A stretch of DNA of 64,000 nucleotides, from the NCBI RefSeq assembly GCF_040675855.1, contig NZ_JBEGIK010000001.1, positions 868,001-932,000 on the forward strand. The letters are read 5' to 3'. Under the pieces are notes generated by a model. It saw only the letters and a program-made list of their open reading frames with translations, did no database searches and was not told the origin of the DNA. This document shows, piece after piece, positions 63,643-64,000 of the stretch; the stretch's first letter is position 1; every line of letters begins with the position of its first letter. This stretch comes from Microbacterium sp. LWH3-1.2. Its GTDB lineage: Bacteria; Actinomycetota; Actinomycetes; Actinomycetales; Microbacteriaceae. Made by a program: the position numbers and the translations under genes.

Positions 63643-64000
63643 CTACGCCGTCGGGGTCCCGAGGAACTCGCGCGCGGCGACCACGAGCGCGTCGACGCCG
63701 CGGCTCAGCGTGGGCTGGAGCACCGGGGCGAAGAACGGCGAGTGGTTGGTCGGGATGTCGCGCTCGACCGTGCCCGCCGCGAACGCCTCCGCGAACTTCC
63801 GCGGATCCACGCCGCCCCAGAACCAGAAGACCAGCGGCACGCCGGCCTCGCGGGCGAACCACGACACGTCCTCGCTGCCGGTGAACATGCCGGGGTCGAT
63901 GACCGTCCCCTCGCCGAACGCCGCGTCGAACGCGAGGACCAGGCGTGCCGTCGCGTGCACATCGTTGATCGTCGGGGGGAGCGTGTGGTCGGTGACGATG
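63643..64000 (-). CDS. M20-family amidohydrolase, C-terminal part (5' end outside window)
   Basis: Only the last ~119 codons are present, continuing past the window's right edge. SEDVSWFAREAGVPLVFWFW supplies the metal-pocket Glu-Asp, and TNHSPFFAPVLQPTLSRGVD contains the terminal His typical of M20 amidohydrolases (hippurate/IAA-amino-acid hydrolase type), which act on N-acyl amino acids. Identification rests on this C-terminal signature. Confidence 0.8.
   Translation of the reverse strand, partial: IVTDHTLPPTINDVHATARLVLAFDAAFGEGTVIDPGMFTGSEDVSWFAREAGVPLVFWFWGGVDPRKFAEAFAAGTVERDIPTNHSPFFAPVLQPTLSRGVDALVVAAREFLGTPTA

Overview
The window is very GC-rich (about 70% by eye) and reads as chromosome of a Gram-positive actinobacterium, most likely a Microbacterium or close relative (Microbacteriaceae). 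The evidence is the actinobacterial mismatch endonuclease NucS, a seven-gene-type Mrp antiporter with an A/B fusion, SufS-SufU, a DUF222/HNH remnant typical of the family, GTG starts, and many promoters in which a TANNNT box lies only 6-9 nt before the start codon (leaderless transcripts). No rRNA, tRNA, CRISPR array, prophage or intact insertion sequence was seen. Most of the window is housekeeping and transport; the unusual material is in short dispersed motifs and in a few lineage-type gene pairs.

Layout: 1-4.4 kb nucS (partial), a ParA/MinD-like ATPase, and an MFS exporter divergent from a LacI regulator with twin palindromic operators. 4.5-10.8 kb Mrp cation/proton antiporter operon mrpA(B)CDEFG with ATGA/GTGA overlaps. 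11-17 kb a penicillin-acylase-type Ntn hydrolase, then TetR / degenerate ABC ATPase / YhgE-Pip membrane protein with a perfect TetR operator. 17.1-25.4 kb argG, two Pr6Pr membrane proteins, an HNH remnant, a D,D-carboxypeptidase with an apparent ATT start, DUF1990, a PhzF remnant, an alpha/beta hydrolase divergent from a GlxA-type regulator. 25.6-30.3 kb purA, a lactonase-like beta-propeller, an AI-2E-family transporter, chorismate mutase. 30.4-36.3 kb a frameshifted pseudogene, the betaine/choline transporter proVWX, a patatin-like esterase and an acyltransferase. 36.4-41.9 kb two paralogous membrane-anchored proteins of unknown function, a 45-aa membrane protein, purL, and a LysR regulator. 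42-46.6 kb prpF-tctC-tctAB (carboxylate uptake). 46.6-52.1 kb an OB-fold-like protein, CPBP protease, ArsR with a double SRPBCC protein, hydrolase, GAP protein and TerC. 52.2-58.9 kb kdpDE without kdpFABC, an RHH protein with a DUF4097 protein, sufU and sufS. 58.9-64 kb a KimA-like permease, a VanZ-RDD protein, a hemerythrin protein, an SRPBCC protein and the 3' part of an M20-type amidohydrolase.

Several units share a theme of ion, osmotic and envelope homeostasis: Mrp (Na+/H+), ProVWX (compatible solutes), KdpDE and a KimA-like permease (K+), TerC, GAP, VanZ-RDD and the D,D-carboxypeptidase.

The strongest non-gene signal is a dispersed motif, ACGGATGC (often extended to ACGGATGCTGC) and its complement. 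I counted 35 copies of the 8-mer by eye in 64 kb, against about two expected from composition. It uses disfavoured codons inside genes and occurs as facing pairs in hairpins between convergent genes, much like DNA uptake sequences in Neisseria or Haemophilus. A second family, of REP-like elements of the form GCGTTTCGACTCGC...GCTCGCTCAACG, occupies intergenic spaces. Both deserve a genome-wide count. Starts, functions and operators are inferred from the sequence alone.
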